Of a DNA stretch of 64,000 nucleotides, positions 16,847 through 26,073 are shown piece after piece. Source of the stretch: an uncultured Hyphomicrobiales bacterium (GTDB lineage Bacteria; Pseudomonadota; Alphaproteobacteria; Rhizobiales; Rhizobiaceae); the NCBI GenBank assembly GCA_943908365.1, contig CALTTH010000005.1, positions 24,190 to 88,189 on the forward strand, in the 5' to 3' direction. Under the pieces are notes generated by a model that saw nothing but the letters and a program-made list of their open reading frames with translations, had not been told where the DNA came from and searched no databases. Position 1 is the stretch's first letter. Every line of letters begins with the position of its first letter. Both the position numbers and the translations under genes were made by a program.

Positions 16847-17802
16847 CACTTCTGTTCCTTGGCCAGCTTCCAGATCGCGCCCAAGCGCTCGCCGCGTACG
16901 GGAAGTTCCTTGTTCCAGTCCTCGGATGAGCGATAAGAAAGGGCAAGCGACATTTGCTTCGCCTTCGCCTGAAACTCAGGATCGTCGAGAGCTTTTTTAA
17001 TCGCGGCGGAGAATTTGGTCCGGATTTCCTCAGGAACGTCGCAGCTCATTGCGATGCCCCGCTCAGAGCTCATCAGGACGTCCAAGCCTTGCTCCTTGGC
17101 AGTCGGAAGGTCAGGGGCGATGGAGGCGCGTTCTTCCGCGAACTGGCCGAGATTCTTGAAAGCCGAATGATCGCTGCCCACGAACTCCCCGACGTTGATG
17201 CCTATCGTATCGACATGGCCGCCAAGAAGAGCGGTGCGGGCTTCGTTTGCGCCATTGAAAGTAACCGCGGTCAGGTCGATCCCAGCGGCTTTCTCCAACT
17301 GAAGCATGGCTAGATGTTCGTCAGTTCCCAAGCCGGTTGTTCCGACGGTTACGACACCCGGATTTTCTTTTGCGAAGGCGACGAGATCTTTGAGCGTATT
17401 GAACTTCGAGCTGGACTGTACGATGAAAGAGCCTGGATCTTCGACAATCCGCGCGACGAGGCAGAGCTTCTTCGGATCGAAGCGAACTTTGCGATCCATC
17501 TGCATTGTCAGATAGCCTGGCGTATTCAGCGACGACACGGTGTAGCCGTCAGGGCGAGCCTGGGTCATCGCGGTGTAGGCGATTTCGCCGGACGCTCCAG
17601 GGCGGTTCAATATAGTGATCTTCGCGCCAAGCTCTTTTTCCACATATGGAGCGAGCGTCCGGTTCATCACGTCCGTGCCGCCGCCAGGAGCGAACGCCAC
17701 GATGAATTCGATAGGGCGATCGGTCGGCCAGTCGGCATGTGCTACGCCTGCGCCGAAGAGCAGCGTCGTCGCCAAAGCAGTGTTTCTAACCAGATGCTTC
17801 AT
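16846..17802 (-). CDS. tctC: Tripartite tricarboxylate transporter, periplasmic binding protein (Bug family)
   Basis: ATG 17802 with GGGAGG eight bases upstream starts a 318-residue protein with a Sec signal (cleavage near VAHA-DW, residue 23). The mature N-terminus WPTDRPIEFIVAFAPGGGTD is the hallmark of Bug/TctC receptors, in which the loop after PGGGTD binds the carboxylates of the ligand. The frame upstream to 17946 is not needed. It is the first of three transporter genes and follows the two metabolic genes of the operon. Confidence 0.95.
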   Translation of the reverse strand: MKHLVRNTALATTLLFGAGVAHADWPTDRPIEFIVAFAPGGGTDVMNRTLAPYVEKELGAKITILNRPGASGEIAYTAMTQARPDGYTVSSLNTPGYLTMQMDRKVRFDPKKLCLVARIVEDPGSFIVQSSSKFNTLKDLVAFAKENPGVVTVGTTGLGTDEHLAMLQLEKAAGIDLTAVTFNGANEARTALLGGHVDTIGINVGEFVGSDHSAFKNLGQFAEERASIAPDLPTAKEQGLDVLMSSERGIAMSCDVPEEIRTKFSAAIKKALDDPEFQAKAKQMSLALSYRSSEDWNKELPVRGERLGAIWKLAKEQK

Positions 17803-17891
17803 TTTATCCTCCCAGGATAGTGTTGATTGGTTTATTCCAGAGCCTCGATGACTGGCCGACGATTCCCCTCCGGAGCGTCGGCCAGCGGTGT

Positions 17892-18575
17892 TCAGTTCGT
17901 CGGCGGCAGTTCGCATCCGGCCTTGACAAGGGCGTCGTTGAACCATGTCGGCTTATGCGTCCCCGCCTTGATATGCTCGATCTGCTTCTGCTCGGCCGCG
18001 TGCTTGGCAACGGTCCGTTCGTAGACCTCCGGAGCATCGTCGATCGGGACAACGACAACGCCGTCTGCGTCACCAACGACCAGGTCGCCTGGCATGATCA
18101 CCATGCCTCCGATAGCGACGGGCGTGTTGATCTCGCCAGGGCCGTTCTTATACGGGCCGCGGTGGGTGACGCCGACCGCATATGATGGGATGTTCATTTC
18201 GAGAAAGGCGTCCGCGTCGCGGATTGCGCCGTTAAGAACGAAACCGACGACGCCACGGCGGTGAGCGTAGTCAAGCATCATTTCGCCCATCAATGCGTGA
18301 GTAACGTCGCCGCCGGCATCCATGACGATGACATCGCCATCAATGGCCATATCTATCGCTTTGTGGAGCATCAGATTATCGCCAGGAGGAGCCTTCACGG
18401 TCAGCGCACGGCCTACGAGTTTGCCTTCGCGATGCATGGGACGAAGCTCGGCCCCACCTGCATACATGCGGTGCATGCTGTCGCTGATGTTGGCGACCGG
18501 AAGCTCCCTGAACTTGTCGACCCATTCCTGGTCGATGACTCTGTCCCTGTTGCAAACCCTGAATCCTATGGTCAA
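17892..18575 (-). CDS. RraA-like aldolase/decarboxylase (HMG/CHA aldolase family)
   Basis: The start is TTG 18575, preceded by AGGAG at six bases. The 227-residue protein shows the RraA-fold signatures PPGDNLMLHKAID, DAGGDVTHALMGEMM and GFVLNGAIRDADAF; the Arg-Asp pair of the last binds pyruvate enolate and metal in CHA aldolases. Class II enzymes of this family cleave 4-hydroxy-4-methyl- or 4-carboxy-4-hydroxy-2-oxoadipate and decarboxylate oxaloacetate. Association with a carboxylate transporter and a hydroxyacid dehydrogenase argues for aldolase or decarboxylase action on an imported acid, rather than RNase E inhibition. Confidence 0.85.
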   Translation of the reverse strand: MTIGFRVCNRDRVIDQEWVDKFRELPVANISDSMHRMYAGGAELRPMHREGKLVGRALTVKAPPGDNLMLHKAIDMAIDGDVIVMDAGGDVTHALMGEMMLDYAHRRGVVGFVLNGAIRDADAFLEMNIPSYAVGVTHRGPYKNGPGEINTPVAIGGMVIMPGDLVVGDADGVVVVPIDDAPEVYERTVAKHAAEQKQIEHIKAGTHKPTWFNDALVKAGCELPPTN

Positions 18576-18608
18576 TGTCGTCTCCTATGCTTTTGAATTG
18601 GTGAGGCG

Positions 18609-19601
18609 TCAGGCGGGCGTCTTTGCCAGTGCCCGGTGGTTGACGATCCTCTCGCGAGCAAGGGGACGCCCTTCCACAATGGCGAAGATTCCTTCCACCG
18701 CGTCCACCCCGACGCGAACATTGGCCTCCTGGGTCACGCCGCCGATATGCGGTGTGACGACGATCCGCTGGTTCTGCCAGAATGGGTGGTTGTCCGCGGG
18801 CGGCTCCGTTTGGAACGTGTCCAGGCCCGCCCCGGCGATCTGTCCGCTCTCGACAGCGCGAAGGAGAGCGTCCTCGTCAATCAGGCCGCCGCGAGCGGTA
18901 TTGATGATGAATGAGCCAGTTTTCATCATACCAAGTCGGCGATCATTCACCAGGTTACGAGTCTCGGGAGTAAGGGGGCAATGGAGGCTGACAATATCAG
19001 AATACGCGATAAGGTCATCGACATCGGTGACCCGGGTGACCCCTGCCTCGGCAAATGCCGCTTCGTCAGTAAAGGGGTCGAACGCCTGCACCTTCAAGCC
19101 AAGACCCTTGGCGAAGGCAGCGGTATGACGAGCGATCGCTCCGAAGCCGATAAGACCGATGGTCATGCCGGCGAGTTCCTTGCCAGAAAAGCCTGGCTTC
19201 TCCCAGCGTCCGGCGCGAAGGCTGCTGTCGAGTGGCACGATCCGCTTTACCACGGCAAAGAGCAGTGCAATCGCATGTTCAGCGACCGAAAGGGCATTAG
19301 CACCAGCGGCGACGACAACGGGTATATCGCGACGGGACGCTGCGTCCACATCGATATTGTCGACGCCGACCCCATGCTTCGAAAGGACACGCAGCGAAGG
19401 CGCGGCCTCGATCGCTGCGGAACCGAACCGACCCATGCGCACAACGACGCCGACGGGATCAAGTTCTGTCACGATCCGGACCAGGTCATCTTCGCTCGTG
19501 TAGGGAGGGACGTAAGACACCCGATAGCCGTTGTCTGCGATCAGTCGTACTGCTTGTTCGTTGATAGCTGGTCCAGTGACCAGGATGTTTCGGCTTCCCA
19601 T
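18609..19601 (-). CDS. D-isomer-specific 2-hydroxyacid dehydrogenase (SerA-like)
   Basis: ATG 19601 is supported by GAGG eight bases upstream; the 16 residues before it are unlikely to be translated. The roughly 330-residue protein has the NAD motif IGLIGFGAIARH, the catalytic Arg region NTARGGLIDE and the catalytic His in TPHIGGVTQEA. Such enzymes interconvert 2-hydroxy and 2-oxo acids. It heads the operon that continues with the RraA-like gene and the Tct transporter. No ACT domain is present, which argues against a biosynthetic phosphoglycerate dehydrogenase. Confidence 0.9.
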   Translation of the reverse strand: MGSRNILVTGPAINEQAVRLIADNGYRVSYVPPYTSEDDLVRIVTELDPVGVVVRMGRFGSAAIEAAPSLRVLSKHGVGVDNIDVDAASRRDIPVVVAAGANALSVAEHAIALLFAVVKRIVPLDSSLRAGRWEKPGFSGKELAGMTIGLIGFGAIARHTAAFAKGLGLKVQAFDPFTDEAAFAEAGVTRVTDVDDLIAYSDIVSLHCPLTPETRNLVNDRRLGMMKTGSFIINTARGGLIDEDALLRAVESGQIAGAGLDTFQTEPPADNHPFWQNQRIVVTPHIGGVTQEANVRVGVDAVEGIFAIVEGRPLARERIVNHRALAKTPA

Positions 19602-19781
19602 GCGTGACCTCGAACTGGAAGGCGCGAGGACGCGGCGATGCTTGCGCACCGTAAAGCCATCCTCCCATACGCCAAAGTTCCTCCTGGCGTCTCCTCAGGA
19701 GAAATTAACATAAGCCTACCTTGATTAAAGCGAATAATACTGCCCAAGATAAACAGGAAAACTTAATATGTGAGGTCTTAG

Positions 19782-20663
19782 TTGGATACGAGGCAACTCA
19801 AAACCTTCATCGCGATCGCTGAGCACGGAACCTTTGCAAAGGCCGCCGAGGCCGTAGGTTTGACCCCTTCGGCAGTGAGCCAGCAAGTGCAGGCACTGGA
19901 ACTGGAAGTAAGGGGCGAACTGTTCGATCGCTCGACCAGACCGATCACGCTTAACGGTCATGGTCTACAAATGCTCGAAGCAGCACGTACTCTGGTTCGC
20001 GGTGCAGACAATATCATTGACGCAATCTCGGGCAGAGCCGTGAGCGGCACGTTCACGATCGGCTCCGTTCGTTCAAGTGCGCTTTCGCTCCTGCCTCTCT
20101 CAATCGTCGCCCTCAAGGCCGACTACCCCGATTTGAGGATCAAACTCCAGGTCGCCAACACGGATGAACTGATGAATGATGTCATGTCCGGCCGTCTGGA
20201 TTGCGCGATGGTCGCCGAATACTCAGGAATTCCTTCAGCGTTGAGGTGGCACCCGTTTATCAACGAACCTCTTCTGGTCATCGGTCCCGACGGCACTCCA
20301 CCCATGTCTGGCCTCGATATGCTTTCAACGCTGCCTTATGTCAGATTCAACAGTAAATTCAGACTGGCCCAGATTATCGAGACCGAGCTTGCAAAAACCG
20401 GCGTCGAGCCAAACTTGATAGCCGAGATCGACACGATCGCGTCGGTGGTCTCTTGTGTCATCCACGGTCTGGGCGTGTCGGTGGTTCCCTGGATCGCGTT
20501 GAGAGACATTGCAGCTCCAATCGTCTCGGTGCCTTTCGGCGAACCGCAGATATTACGGCCGATCGGGCTCATACAAAGGCGAGCGGGCACGCGCGCTACG
20601 ATCATCGATCGGCTGCATCAACACTTGAGCAGGCTTAGCGATCCCTACGGCATAGTGCGTTGA
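19782..20663 (+). CDS. LysR-family regulator, divergent to the carboxylate operon
   Basis: The start is TTG 19782 with GAGG seven bases upstream. The 293-residue protein has the N-terminal winged helix-turn-helix (LKTFIAIAEHGTFAKAAEAVGLTPSAVSQQV) and a LysR ligand-binding domain. It is transcribed away from the hydroxyacid dehydrogenase gene across a 180-base intergenic region. This is the classic arrangement for a regulator activating the divergent operon in response to its substrate. Confidence 0.93.
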   Translation: MDTRQLKTFIAIAEHGTFAKAAEAVGLTPSAVSQQVQALELEVRGELFDRSTRPITLNGHGLQMLEAARTLVRGADNIIDAISGRAVSGTFTIGSVRSSALSLLPLSIVALKADYPDLRIKLQVANTDELMNDVMSGRLDCAMVAEYSGIPSALRWHPFINEPLLVIGPDGTPPMSGLDMLSTLPYVRFNSKFRLAQIIETELAKTGVEPNLIAEIDTIASVVSCVIHGLGVSVVPWIALRDIAAPIVSVPFGEPQILRPIGLIQRRAGTRATIIDRLHQHLSRLSDPYGIVR

Positions 20664-20873
20664 GTTAGCTCTTTTGCGGCAGCCTCGGTCGGACAAGTTT
20701 AACGCTGTTAGGGTGGATATAACGATGGATGTCGCCACCTGAGGTGATCGAGACAAATCTTCGCTGGTCAAAGCTCTGTCAGCTTATTGAAGCCAGCTGC
20801 ATACATGGTGTACGAGTGCTCCGGGCACATGCAGTATTGCTGACTCTCCTCCATCGGCGGTTCCGCTGATGCG

Positions 20874-21908
20874 CTACGCTGAACGCACGGTACGGCTGGC
20901 ATATAGGTCCTGGAGCTGTTGTTGCTTCAAAGCATCTTGCTTCGGCGCGATCCCGAAGGCTCGCGAATATTCCCGACTGAATTGCGACGCACTCTCGTAG
21001 CCTACCTTGTAGGCGGCCTCAGCAACATTCGCCGCTTGTGTAGCCATAAGCCGGCGCGCTTCCAGCAGGCGAAGTTGTTTTTGAAACTGGAGAGGGGTCA
21101 TCGCCGTCAGCGCCTTGAAATGCTGATGGAAAGATGATGGGCTCATTCGAGCAACATCAGCGAGTTCTTCCACTCGCAGCGTCTCTGCAAAGTTGGTGTG
21201 CAGGACCGATACGGCTCTCACGACCCGTTCGATGTTCGATTCGGGCAAGGCTAATTTGCATATCTCGCCGCCGTGCGGCCCGCTGAGCAACCAGTAGCAG
21301 ATCTCTCGCACGATCGAAGGTGCGAGGATCGGAATTGCTTTTGGGGTCGCAAGCAACCGAACCAGGCGAAGGATACAATCTGCCAGAGGTTGATCGACCT
21401 TCGCGACGAAGGCGCATGGTCCTGACGCCTCCGACTGCGGAGGGAGCGCCTCTAATTGTTCGAGAACTTCCCTTACAGTCGCGACGTCAAAGTCAATCAT
21501 CACGCCGACGTAAGGGGTCTCCTTACTTGCCTCGACAATCTGGCCGGTCGCTGGGACGCCCACACTGACGACGAGGCATTCCATCGTTCCGTAGCGTAAC
21601 AATTCCTCTCCGAGCTGCAATTCCTTGCCGCCCTCGAGGACGACGCATAGCGATGGGCGGTAGATGTTCCGCATGGGCATCATCGATTGAAACGAGCGGA
21701 CGATGTTGAAGCCTTCGACGGCCGTCGGAAACAGACCTTGCCCACCACCCTGTTCTTCGATGTAGGCCGTCACAGCTGAGAGCAATGGCGTATTCAAGCT
21801 GGGCTCCGGTTGCTTTAGGGGCCACGGCATCACGTGGCGCCTCGCCGGCACTATCACCTCACTTGTAGGAATAGGCAAGTTTCTTGAAGGTTCGGGCATT
21901 CTGGTCAT
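20874..21908 (-). CDS. AraC-family regulator with N-terminal AraC_N domain
   Basis: ATG 21908 has GGAG eight bases upstream and is preferred to ATG 21920. The N-terminal part (ATGQIVEASKETPYVGVMIDFD) is the cupin-like AraC_N domain, and the C-terminus has two helix-turn-helix units (LADVARMSPSSFHQHFK and AAYKVGYESASQFSREYSR). Such regulators commonly control aldehyde or redox-stress enzymes. It lies divergent to the MFS and SDR genes, which are its likely targets. Confidence 0.92.
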   Translation of the reverse strand: MTRMPEPSRNLPIPTSEVIVPARRHVMPWPLKQPEPSLNTPLLSAVTAYIEEQGGGQGLFPTAVEGFNIVRSFQSMMPMRNIYRPSLCVVLEGGKELQLGEELLRYGTMECLVVSVGVPATGQIVEASKETPYVGVMIDFDVATVREVLEQLEALPPQSEASGPCAFVAKVDQPLADCILRLVRLLATPKAIPILAPSIVREICYWLLSGPHGGEICKLALPESNIERVVRAVSVLHTNFAETLRVEELADVARMSPSSFHQHFKALTAMTPLQFQKQLRLLEARRLMATQAANVAEAAYKVGYESASQFSREYSRAFGIAPKQDALKQQQLQDLYASRTVRSA

Positions 21909-21959
21909 TGGACACTCCATCTAGCTTAAGGGTGCAACCAAGCGAGGAGTGACCTCAAG

Positions 21960-23273
21960 ATGACAGAAATTGTCGCCCGGTCAATAGACCCCGTAGAGAC
22001 ACGAGCGGCGCCTGCTGCCGCCAGGGATAAACAGGTCAACGGCCTGAGAATGGTCGCTATCTGCGTCGTGCTTCTGCTGATCAACGCGTTCTCACAGATC
22101 GATCGAATATTGCCGTTCATCTTAGCGGAAAAGATCAAAGCGGATCTGGAGTTGACCGATACCGAGATGGGCCTGCTCACCGGCCTTGCGTTTGCGGTGT
22201 GCTATGCACTTCTCTCATTGCCGCTTGCCCGAGCGGCAGATCGGGGCTCTCCCCGGCTTGTTCTGGTGTCCTGCATCCTGATCTGGAGCGTCATGACGAC
22301 ACTCGGAGGCTTTGCCGCCAGTTTCATTTTTTTGGCACTTACCCGGCTCGGCGTTGCATTCGGCGAGGCTGGCGCAGTGCCAGCAGGCCATGCTCTCATC
22401 GTTCGAAAGATCGGTCTCGAGCGGCGTGGTCTTGCAATCGGTTTGTTCGCGATGGGCATCCCGCTCGGCACGATGGTCGGGTTTGCGGCAGGCGGCGCGC
22501 TTGCAGACGTCTTTGGTTGGCGTGTTGTTTTGATGGGCGCCGGAGCCATCGGCGTCTTGATCGGGCTGTCGACCATTCTTATTGCCGGCCCCACCCCTCC
22601 GCTTCCAGGTACAGCCTCTCGCGGCGAACCCTTTCTGCGAACCAGCCTTGACCTGTTGTCATCCTCAGCTTTCCGCTGGTTGTTCGCAGGAGCCGTTTTT
22701 CTAGGCTTCGCAGGCGCACCTTTCTACGCTTTCTCCATCCCGTTTCTGATCCGTACCCATGGCTTTACCGCGACTGAGGTCGGCGTTTCGTTCGGCATGT
22801 TGCAGGGACTGATGGGCATTATCGGAACATTAGGCGGCGGACGCTGGTTTGACCACGCGGTTCGCTCAGGAACCGGCAAGGTGCTCGGCCCACCGGCAAT
22901 TCTGTTCCTCATCGCCAGTACAACGACAACTGCGGCGCTATTTGCCCCGACTGGCTGGATGTCCATCGCGCTCTTCGTGCCCGCAATGCTGTCATTTTCC
23001 TTCATGTTGCCATGGGGCTTCGGGGCCGCGCATCTGATCGCCGGCCCAGGACGGCAGGCACAGGCGACCAGCCTCGTCGTGATCGCATCCGGCCTTGCCG
23101 GGCCGGCACTCGGTCCCCTGATCGTCGGTATTGTCAGTGATGCGGCAACAGCGGCTGACATTCCAAACGGCCTCGGTCTCGGTCTTTTGATCGTGCCGTT
23201 GACGAGCACTCTCGCAGGCATTGTTTACCTGATCGCAAATCAACGGATCGCCGCATTCCTCCGTCGTCAGTGA
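21960..23273 (+). CDS. MFS transporter
   Basis: The 437-residue protein has 12 predicted membrane segments and the MFS loop 2-3 motif (PLARAADRGSPRLVLVSC). The QIDRILPFILAEKIKADLELTDTEMGLLTGLAF segment resembles the Spinster-like branch. GAGGAG precedes the ATG at rather long spacing. It is first in a plus-strand series with two SDRs, DedA and a methyltransferase. The substrate is unknown; export of a small hydrophobic or acidic compound is one possibility. Confidence 0.88.
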   Translation: MTEIVARSIDPVETRAAPAAARDKQVNGLRMVAICVVLLLINAFSQIDRILPFILAEKIKADLELTDTEMGLLTGLAFAVCYALLSLPLARAADRGSPRLVLVSCILIWSVMTTLGGFAASFIFLALTRLGVAFGEAGAVPAGHALIVRKIGLERRGLAIGLFAMGIPLGTMVGFAAGGALADVFGWRVVLMGAGAIGVLIGLSTILIAGPTPPLPGTASRGEPFLRTSLDLLSSSAFRWLFAGAVFLGFAGAPFYAFSIPFLIRTHGFTATEVGVSFGMLQGLMGIIGTLGGGRWFDHAVRSGTGKVLGPPAILFLIASTTTTAALFAPTGWMSIALFVPAMLSFSFMLPWGFGAAHLIAGPGRQAQATSLVVIASGLAGPALGPLIVGIVSDAATAADIPNGLGLGLLIVPLTSTLAGIVYLIANQRIAAFLRRQ

Positions 23274-23326
23274 CGGAAAACCGCCATTGCAGGCCGAACT
23301 GTTCGAAACTTTTTAGGAGATATTGA

Positions 23327-24178
23327 ATGTCCAACACAGACAATTCACGGCGCACGTTCCTCGCCCTTGCAGCGGTCGTGCCATCCGCTATCGCCATGAG
23401 CGGCATTGCATCGGCTCAATCGTCAGAGACTGGCGCTATCGCTCCACCGAGTGACAAGCGTGGTGCGATCGTCACTGGCTCTTCTCGTGGCATTGGCGCC
23501 GCGACAGCCCGCCGCCTGGCGCGGGACGGGTTCGCCGTGACGGTGAACTATCTCACCAACCGCGATCTTGCTGAAGCGGTCGTTCGCGACATCGAGGCGG
23601 CTGGCGGTCGCGCCATCGTTCGTCAGGGCGACGTCGCAGATCCAGTTGCGGTCAAAGCCCTGTTCGACGCCCATGACGAGGCGTTCGGCGGCGTGGACGT
23701 GGTGGTCAACAATGCAGGGATCATGAATGTCGGTCCACTTGCTCAAATGACCGACGCGGCTTTTGACCGGATGATGGCCACCAACGTCAAGGGGAGTTTC
23801 AATGTCTTGCGCGAGGCTTCACGACGAATTCGCGATGGCGGACGGATCATCAGCCTGAGCTCAACTATCATCAAAATGAGCCCTCCCGGCACAGCAGCCT
23901 ACGCCGCAACCAAGGCGGTGCAGGAAATCTATTCAAACGTGCTCGCCAAGGAACTGGGCGGCCGTAACATCTCGGTCAATGCAATATCACCAAGCGCTGT
24001 CGATACCCAACTCCTTCGGCAGCACGGGGAAGAAGCGCTTCGCGGCATACCGGAAGCAACGCCGCTCCGTCGGCTGGGCGAGCCAGAGGACATCGCAAAT
24101 GTCATCAGCCTTCTCTGCTCGCCGGACGGGACCTGGATCAATGGCCAAAACGTCTTCGCAAACGGCGGGATCGCCTGA
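23327..24178 (+). CDS. Short-chain dehydrogenase/reductase with twin-arginine leader
   Basis: The 283-residue protein begins with SRRTFLALAA, a hydrophobic stretch and ASAQ, which reads as a Tat signal. A complete classical SDR follows: GSSRGIGAATA cofactor motif, NNAG, an active-site Ser (SLSST) and YAATK catalytic Tyr/Lys. A nicotinamide-dependent SDR exported folded to the periplasm is unusual, since free NAD(P) is scarce there, unless it leaves with bound cofactor. The leader may alternatively be vestigial. AGGAGA precedes the ATG. Confidence 0.88.
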   Translation: MSNTDNSRRTFLALAAVVPSAIAMSGIASAQSSETGAIAPPSDKRGAIVTGSSRGIGAATARRLARDGFAVTVNYLTNRDLAEAVVRDIEAAGGRAIVRQGDVADPVAVKALFDAHDEAFGGVDVVVNNAGIMNVGPLAQMTDAAFDRMMATNVKGSFNVLREASRRIRDGGRIISLSSTIIKMSPPGTAAYAATKAVQEIYSNVLAKELGGRNISVNAISPSAVDTQLLRQHGEEALRGIPEATPLRRLGEPEDIANVISLLCSPDGTWINGQNVFANGGIA

Positions 24179-24447
24179 CGGACGACCGCTGTGGATTTGC
24201 CTCGCAGCCAGTCGAGCACTTCCCAAGTCTCCGGCATGGCTGCGGCGAAAAACGAGATCGCCACAAATCCACCCCCTCGGCAAACCGATGGAAGTCAACG
24301 CATAGGCTCGGATCCCGGAACCGCCCCATTCCGGATCCCCGAAAGGTCGCTTTACCCCACGGCGACCTCCCGTCCGCCGGAGACGTGCCATGAATATAGC
24401 GTCTTCGGCGGACGATCTTGCCCAATCTGAAAACAAAGGAGCTGACG

Positions 24448-25431
24448 ATGTCGAAATCGTGGACACTTGACGATATGCCCTCTCAGAAGGGTCGGACGAT
24501 CCTGATCACCGGGACTGGTGGTCTGGGCTTCGAAGATGCACTTGCGCTGGCTCGCGCCGGTGGCGACGTGATCATGGCAGGACGCAATCCGAAGAAGGGT
24601 GCAGACGCTGTCCGGCGCATCAAGGAAAGCGCGCCGCAGGCATCGGTGACACTGGAAGTCGTCGACCTCGCCAGTCTCGCATCGATAGAGGCTCTCGGCA
24701 AAAGACTGAAAGAAACACGCGACCATATCGACGTGCTCATCAACAATGCCGGTGTCATGACGCCGCCGACGCGTCAGACGACCAAGGACGGTTTCGAACT
24801 ACAGCTCGGCACCAACTATCTCGGTCATTTTGCCCTGACAGGTCACCTCCTGCCGCTGCTCATGCGGGCACAGGACCCGCGGGTCGTCACGCTTTCCAGC
24901 ATTGCTGTAAAAAGCGCAAGCGCCGCCATCAACCTCGACGACCTGCAAGCAGAGCGCAGCTATAAGCCGATGCCTGTCTACACTCAGTCGAAACTGGCCT
25001 GCCTGATGTTCGCGTTCGAACTGCAAAGGCGCAGCGAAGACGCGGGCTGGGGTATCACCAGTATCGCTGCCCACCCGGGAGTGTCGCGCACCGATCTGCT
25101 GCACAATGCCCCTGGGCGCCACAGTGCTCAGGGCCTCCTCAGGACGTTCTTGTGGTTCCTCTTTCAGCCAGTCGCGCAAGGTGCGTTGCCGACGTTGTTT
25201 GCGGCTACATCTCCGAACGCTCGGGGCGGTGGCTACTATGGGCCAGACAGACTGGGCGAAACGCGTGGACACCCGACGGAAGCACAGGTTCCCAAACAGG
25301 CGATGGAAAAACATATCGCGCACAAGCTCTGGGAAATGTCGGAGAAACTGACCGGGGTCTCGTTCAACCCGCAGTCTCCGACCTTGGATATCTCAAGCTC
25401 GGGCGCGACAACGATTGCACGAGAGGGGTGA
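24448..25431 (+). CDS. Short-chain dehydrogenase (retinol-dehydrogenase-like)
   Basis: ATG 24448 has AAAGGAG upstream; an earlier in-frame ATG at 24418 is not needed. The 327-residue protein has TGTGGLGFEDALALA (cofactor), NNAGVM, SSIAVKSAS and YTQSKLA (catalytic Tyr/Lys). Its C-terminal signature GGGYYGPDRLGETRGHP recurs, decayed, at about 36600-36690. The substrate is unknown; the extended SDR-C form often acts on hydrophobic carbonyls. The next gene begins three bases after its stop. Confidence 0.88.
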   Translation: MSKSWTLDDMPSQKGRTILITGTGGLGFEDALALARAGGDVIMAGRNPKKGADAVRRIKESAPQASVTLEVVDLASLASIEALGKRLKETRDHIDVLINNAGVMTPPTRQTTKDGFELQLGTNYLGHFALTGHLLPLLMRAQDPRVVTLSSIAVKSASAAINLDDLQAERSYKPMPVYTQSKLACLMFAFELQRRSEDAGWGITSIAAHPGVSRTDLLHNAPGRHSAQGLLRTFLWFLFQPVAQGALPTLFAATSPNARGGGYYGPDRLGETRGHPTEAQVPKQAMEKHIAHKLWEMSEKLTGVSFNPQSPTLDISSSGATTIAREG

Positions 25432-25434
25432 GCG

Positions 25435-26073
25435 ATGGACCCGCTCGAACATCTGGTCGATTGGATTGCGATATATGGTATATTTGGTCTGTTCGCGATT
25501 GGGCTTGCGGAGCGTTTCTTACCCGCCCTGCCCTCCCATGGGGTTCTTGTTGCGATAGGCGTTGCGGCCGACGATGAGCTCTGGTCGCTCCACACGGCCG
25601 TCATCGGCACGGCGATAGGAAGCTCCATCGGCGCTCTTGGCCTTTATCTTCTTGCGGGTGCGGTCGGAAAAAAGCGGACGACGTCCCTCCTCTACTCTGT
25701 CGGCGGATGGGTGGGTCTATCGCGACCACGTGTCGAGTGGACCCTTTCCTCCCTGCGTGATCGCGAACTGGCGTTGACGATCCTGTCGCAACTCATTCCC
25801 ACCGTACGGTTGATCTCGCCTGTCGCGGCGGGGCTTTTTGGCACAAGCGCGCTGCGGTTTGTCGCCGGCGTATCCGTCGGCATTGTTCTTTGGAACGGCT
25901 TATTCATAGCCGCCGGTTACCTCGCTGTACTGGCAATCCCCGGCATCAATTCGTCCGCACTAGCGCTGAAAATCCTGATCCTGCTTGTTGCCACGGAACT
26001 TCTCATCGCCTTGGGATGGCGCTTTCAGCGGCGATATTGGGCGCGCCCGGATGTTGGAGCAAGCAAGCGATGA
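25435..26073 (+). CDS. DedA-family membrane protein
   Basis: The 212-residue protein shows the family features ERFLPALPSHGVLVAIG near the N-terminus and the ...RLISPVAAGLFG... segment preceding the second half, with five to six membrane segments. DedA/VTT proteins include undecaprenyl-phosphate and phospholipid flippases. GAGGGG in the last codons of the SDR gene provides its ribosome-binding site. It overlaps the next gene by four bases (ATGA), so it is co-translated with a phospholipid methyltransferase-like protein. Confidence 0.82.
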   Translation: MDPLEHLVDWIAIYGIFGLFAIGLAERFLPALPSHGVLVAIGVAADDELWSLHTAVIGTAIGSSIGALGLYLLAGAVGKKRTTSLLYSVGGWVGLSRPRVEWTLSSLRDRELALTILSQLIPTVRLISPVAAGLFGTSALRFVAGVSVGIVLWNGLFIAAGYLAVLAIPGINSSALALKILILLVATELLIALGWRFQRRYWARPDVGASKR

